Shown in pieces: positions 60,998 through 64,000 of a DNA stretch of 64,000 nt. Under the pieces are notes generated by a model. The model was not told where the DNA came from. It did not search any database and was given only the letters and a program-made list of their open reading frames with translations. How positions within the stretch are numbered: position 1 is the first letter of the stretch; each line of letters begins with the position of its first letter. The DNA comes from Flavobacterium sp. N2038 (GTDB lineage: Bacteria; Bacteroidota; Bacteroidia; Flavobacteriales; Flavobacteriaceae). The translations under genes and the position numbers were made by a program. The stretch covers positions 3,286,001 to 3,350,000 of the forward strand of contig NZ_CP110001.1 of NCBI RefSeq assembly GCF_025947185.1, written 5' to 3'.

Positions 60998-62266
60998 TTA
61001 CATTTTAGCCTTCAAAGCTTTAGCTTCTGCAGTCATTTCAAGAGCGCTATAAACTCCTAATAAAGTTTTAGAAACATCTTCATTTTTAGGATCTAACTCA
61101 TTAGCTTTTTTAAGGTAAGGAATTACACCTTTAAAAACACTTTCTCTTTGTGCTTTTAAAACATCATAACGTTTCATATCTTTTGCTGAAGTTCCAAGTT
61201 TGTTCATCTCATCAATGATTGGTTTTTCAGCTTCTAATTTTAATGCAGATAAGTTAAGATAAGCATTTGTATAGTTTGGATTGATCTCGATCGCTTTTAA
61301 GTAATATTTCTCAGCGTCTGCGTTATTCTTTGCACCAGCACTAATTACACCTAAATTAAATACTAAATCAGCATTGTTTGGATCTTTTTCTAAAGCTTCT
61401 CCAACTAATTTTTTGTACATGTCAAAATCTTTAGTCTCAAGATATAAGTTAGCTTCAGTTAAAATCAATGAAGTATCATCTGGATTTGCTTTTCTAGCGT
61501 CTGCGATTGCTTTTTTAGCATCTTCAGTACGTCCTTTTTGAACTAAAATTAACGCTAAGTTTTTGTAGATTTCACCTCTTTTAGAAGGAATAGCTTCAGT
61601 TTTAGGTTTTTCGTGTGTACCTAATTTTACAGCCATATCTCTTTCTTTTGCGTTTGCAAAACTATCATCGTTTCCAGAAGCTTTGTTTACTGCTGTATAC
61701 ATAGTCCCTTTTCCAGAATAGTTTAATTTTTTCAATTCCTCATACATTGGCAACGCAAGATCAAAATCCTGTGAGTTTACAGCTGTAGAAGCTGCATAGT
61801 ATAAATTAATTGTATCTTTTTTATCTAACACATATGCATCGTATAATTTTTTTGCTCCTTCTACATGTTTGTTAGCTTGTGTATCAGCGATAGCTGAATT
61901 GATTAATTTGCCTTTAATATCAGTAATTGAAGCAGCAGCCTGAACTGAATACTTTTGTTTTCCTGATGTTTTTTCGATTTCAATTAATTTTTTGTAGCTG
62001 TCAGCAGCAAGAGATAAGTTTTTACTTTCTTCAACTTTTTTATCTGCTAATGCTAAATAACTATTTCCTTTTACGAAATAAAATTGAGCCTGCTCAACAT
62101 CTTTAGCATTTGCTACCATGTTTTCTGCATCGTTCAAGATTGTGATTGCTCCCTGAGCATCTCCGCCTTTTAACGCTTTTTCAGCATTTTTAATCTGATC
62201 TTTCTGAGCAAAAGTAGCTAGTGAAATCAATAATGCTGATGCCAGTATTACATATTTACTTTTCAT
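60998..62266 (-). CDS. exported TPR-repeat protein
   Basis: A 422-residue protein with a signal peptide (MKSKYVILASALLISLATFAQ) and about ten tetratricopeptide units of 34 residues, e.g. RGEIYKNLALILVQKGRTEDAKKAIADARKANPDD and ALEKDPNNADLVFNLGVISAGAKNNADAEKYYLKAIEINPNY. It is likely periplasmic and a scaffold. ATG 62266 is used, a TTG at 62275 is not. It lies 45 bp downstream of gyrA on the same strand and may be co-transcribed with it. Confidence 0.9.
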   Translation of the reverse strand: MKSKYVILASALLISLATFAQKDQIKNAEKALKGGDAQGAITILNDAENMVANAKDVEQAQFYFVKGNSYLALADKKVEESKNLSLAADSYKKLIEIEKTSGKQKYSVQAAASITDIKGKLINSAIADTQANKHVEGAKKLYDAYVLDKKDTINLYYAASTAVNSQDFDLALPMYEELKKLNYSGKGTMYTAVNKASGNDDSFANAKERDMAVKLGTHEKPKTEAIPSKRGEIYKNLALILVQKGRTEDAKKAIADARKANPDDTSLILTEANLYLETKDFDMYKKLVGEALEKDPNNADLVFNLGVISAGAKNNADAEKYYLKAIEINPNYTNAYLNLSALKLEAEKPIIDEMNKLGTSAKDMKRYDVLKAQRESVFKGVIPYLKKANELDPKNEDVSKTLLGVYSALEMTAEAKALKAKM

Positions 62267-62311
62267 AATATTCAATTTGTTGTATTTAATTTTAATTTTT
62301 GTGGTTATTAC

Positions 62312-64000
62312 TTATTCTTCTGATTCTTCTTCAGAATCATCTTCCTCTTCTACTTCTTCTTCGGTGTCATCATCGTCATCATCGTCAGCTGTACCATCAT
62401 CTTCAAGAACTTCTAAATCCGGTTTAACTTTTTCAATTACAGTTCCAACTACATTACCATCCTCATCAACAATAACTTCCTCTTCCTCGTCTTTCATTAC
62501 TTTGGTAACTGCAGCGATAGAATCTTTTCCTTTTAGATTAATTAATCGAACACCCTGAGTAGCACGTCCCATAACACGTAAATCCTCAATAGCCATTCTG
62601 ATTGTTAATCCTGATTTATTGATAATCATTAAATCATCAGAATCTGTTACTGCGTTGATAGAGATTAATTTTCCGGTTTTTTCCGTGATATTAAGTGTTT
62701 TCACCCCTTTACCACCACGGTTTGTAATTCTGTAAACATCTTCACCATCGTCATCAACTAATTTGGTACGTTTACCATATCCATTTTCAGTTACAACTAA
62801 AATTTGCGAATCAGCAATATCATTTTTAGCCACAGTAACCATACCAATTACTTCATCTGTTTCATCTTTTAAAGAAATTCCACGAACTCCTGAAGCTGTT
62901 CTTCCCATCGGACGTGTTTTAGTTTCCTCAAAACGAACCAACTTACCAGATTTAACTGCTAAGATAATTTGGCTTTCACCATCAGTTAATTTTGCTTCAA
63001 GCAGCTCATCTCCTTCTTTAATCGTAATAGCAGCAACACCGTTTACACGAGGTTTAGAATATTTCTCTAAAGAAGTTTTCTTCACCTGTCCTTGCTTAGT
63101 TACCATTACAAGATTATGCGTATTGATATAATCTTTATCTTTTAAGTCTTGTGTACAAATGAAAGCTTTTACTTTATCATCACTTTCAATGTTTACAAGG
63201 TTCTGGATCGCTCTACCTTTTGCTGTTTTACTTCCTTCCGGAATTTCGTAAACACGCATCCAGAAACATTTTCCTTTTTGCGTAAAGAACATCATATATT
63301 GGTGGTTGGTTGCAACGAACATATGCTCAAGGAAATCCTGATCTCTTGTTCCTGCACTTTTTTGACCAACTCCTCCTCTATTCTGAGTTTTATATTCGGT
63401 AAGGTTTGTACGTTTGATATAACCTGCATGCGAAATTGTAATTACAACATTCTCATCTGCAATTAAATCTTCGATACTTACATCTCCGCCAGAATATTCA
63501 ATTTGAGATCGACGATCATCACCATATTTATCACGTATCTCAGCTAATTCTTCTTTAATTAAATCAGTTCTTAAATTAACATCTGCTAATAAAGCTTTCA
63601 AATGCTCAATTAACTTCATCAATTCGTCAAATTCAGCTCTTAATTTGTCCTGCTCCAGTCCTGTTAATTGACGAAGACGCATTTCAACAATAGCACGAGC
63701 CTGAATGTCAGACAATTTAAATCTTTCGATTAATTTTTCTCTTGCCTCATCAGTGTTTTTAGAACCTCTAATCAACGCAATTACTTCATCAATATTATCA
63801 GAAGCAATAATTAAACCTTCTAAAATATGCGCTCTTTCTTCAGCTTTACGCAATTCAAATTGAGTTCTTCTAACTACTACATCATGACGGTGCTCAATAA
63901 AGTAATGAATCATATCTTTCAGATTCAACAATTGAGGACGTCCTTTTACAAGCGCAATATTATTTACACTAAAAGAAGATTGTAAAGAAGTATACTTATA
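62312..64000 (-). CDS. gyrA: DNA gyrase subunit A, C-terminal part
   Basis: The frame enters from the right edge; 562 residues of the C-terminal half are present. It carries the end of the breakage-reunion domain (ALVKGRPQLLNLKDMIHYFIEHRHDVV at the start), the coiled gate region with RQLTGLEQDKL, and the six-bladed DNA-wrapping beta-pinwheel with QNRGGVGQKSAGTRDQDF (GyrA box) and repeats such as VRGISLKDETDEVIGM. It ends in an acidic tail of about 30 D and E residues (about 533-562). The first half, with the active tyrosine, lies outside the window. A poly-Ser-like frame on the opposite strand is only a shadow of the tail. Confidence 0.97.
   Translation of the reverse strand, partial: YKYTSLQSSFSVNNIALVKGRPQLLNLKDMIHYFIEHRHDVVVRRTQFELRKAEERAHILEGLIIASDNIDEVIALIRGSKNTDEAREKLIERFKLSDIQARAIVEMRLRQLTGLEQDKLRAEFDELMKLIEHLKALLADVNLRTDLIKEELAEIRDKYGDDRRSQIEYSGGDVSIEDLIADENVVITISHAGYIKRTNLTEYKTQNRGGVGQKSAGTRDQDFLEHMFVATNHQYMMFFTQKGKCFWMRVYEIPEGSKTAKGRAIQNLVNIESDDKVKAFICTQDLKDKDYINTHNLVMVTKQGQVKKTSLEKYSKPRVNGVAAITIKEGDELLEAKLTDGESQIILAVKSGKLVRFEETKTRPMGRTASGVRGISLKDETDEVIGMVTVAKNDIADSQILVVTENGYGKRTKLVDDDGEDVYRITNRGGKGVKTLNITEKTGKLISINAVTDSDDLMIINKSGLTIRMAIEDLRVMGRATQGVRLINLKGKDSIAAVTKVMKDEEEEVIVDEDGNVVGTVIEKVKPDLEVLEDDGTADDDDDDDTEEEVEEEDDSEEESEE

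Noticed and set aside
62277..62558. Plus-strand frame rich in serine
   Set aside because: It is the antisense of the acidic D/E tail of gyrA.

Overview
The window is a contiguous piece of chromosome from a Flavobacterium-type bacterium (phylum Bacteroidota, close in gene content to soil and freshwater Flavobacterium). The evidence is an AT-rich sequence, a SusC/TonB outer membrane receptor, SRP and lipoprotein signal peptides typical of the group, weak Shine-Dalgarno sites, several promoters with the Bacteroidota -7 box TAnnTTTG, and a typical flavobacterial gene set (orotate phosphoribosyltransferase next to a NUDIX gene, birA divergent from rsfS-ftsH, the LUD-cdsA-psd-ACBP run, OstA-like protein next to a class III aminotransferase). 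No tRNA, rRNA, CRISPR array or prophage was seen. 58 protein genes are supported; two are cut by the window edges (SusC at the left, gyrA at the right).

Layout. 1-4.4 kb: a SusC receptor and its membrane-spanning LuxR-type regulator, with a cluster of repeated TGATGTA boxes between them. 4.5-9.5 kb: a leftward corA-pta-ackA-DUF3995 run (Mg transport and acetate/ATP metabolism). 9.7-10.6 kb: a REP-associated tyrosine transposase (RAYT) followed by three REP-like palindromes. 10.7-19.5 kb: dnaK and a mixed set of rightward genes (Na/H antiporter, SRPBCC, NERD, TlpA-like, thioesterase, MscS). 19.9-24.1 kb: DUF1398, ThuA, sulfurtransferase, ModF-like ABC protein, lipoprotein. 24.2-29.4 kb: rluD and a PASTA protein divergent from ddl, coaD, hydrolase and PhnA. 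29.7-33.7 kb: secreted protein, DbpA-like helicase, M14 peptidase. 33.8-38.2 kb: an accessory islet with a SIR2-TPR protein, an XRE regulator, DUF6882 and DUF4287 genes. 38.4-42.7 kb: NUDIX, pyrE, a GIY-YIG gene enclosed by 56-bp inverted repeats, birA. 42.8-48.4 kb: rsfS, ftsH and an envelope-lipid operon ending in a lipoprotein superoxide dismutase. 48.5-53.4 kb: GH130 and alpha-amylase genes facing each other, then an OstA-like LPS transport protein. 53.6-64 kb: aminotransferase, TPR protein, aroE, outer membrane protein, DUF349, OsmC, a TPR protein and gyrA.

The strongest candidate for a little-described system is the single-gene SIR2-TPR protein (33810-35963): an N-terminal SIR2-type NAD-binding fold joined to seven helical repeats with an unusually constant 41-residue period. 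This architecture is what one expects of an abortive-infection NADase with a built-in sensor, but that role is inference.

The second theme is the non-coding DNA. Spacers are filled with short repeats of several classes: degenerate arrays with an exact 8-bp period (at least ten loci), arrays with a 7-bp period, palindromes with fixed CCCGA/TCGGG ends and variable centres, and larger inverted repeats. One RAYT gene and one GIY-YIG gene sit directly beside or inside such repeats, which suggests these enzymes may be linked to repeat spread.
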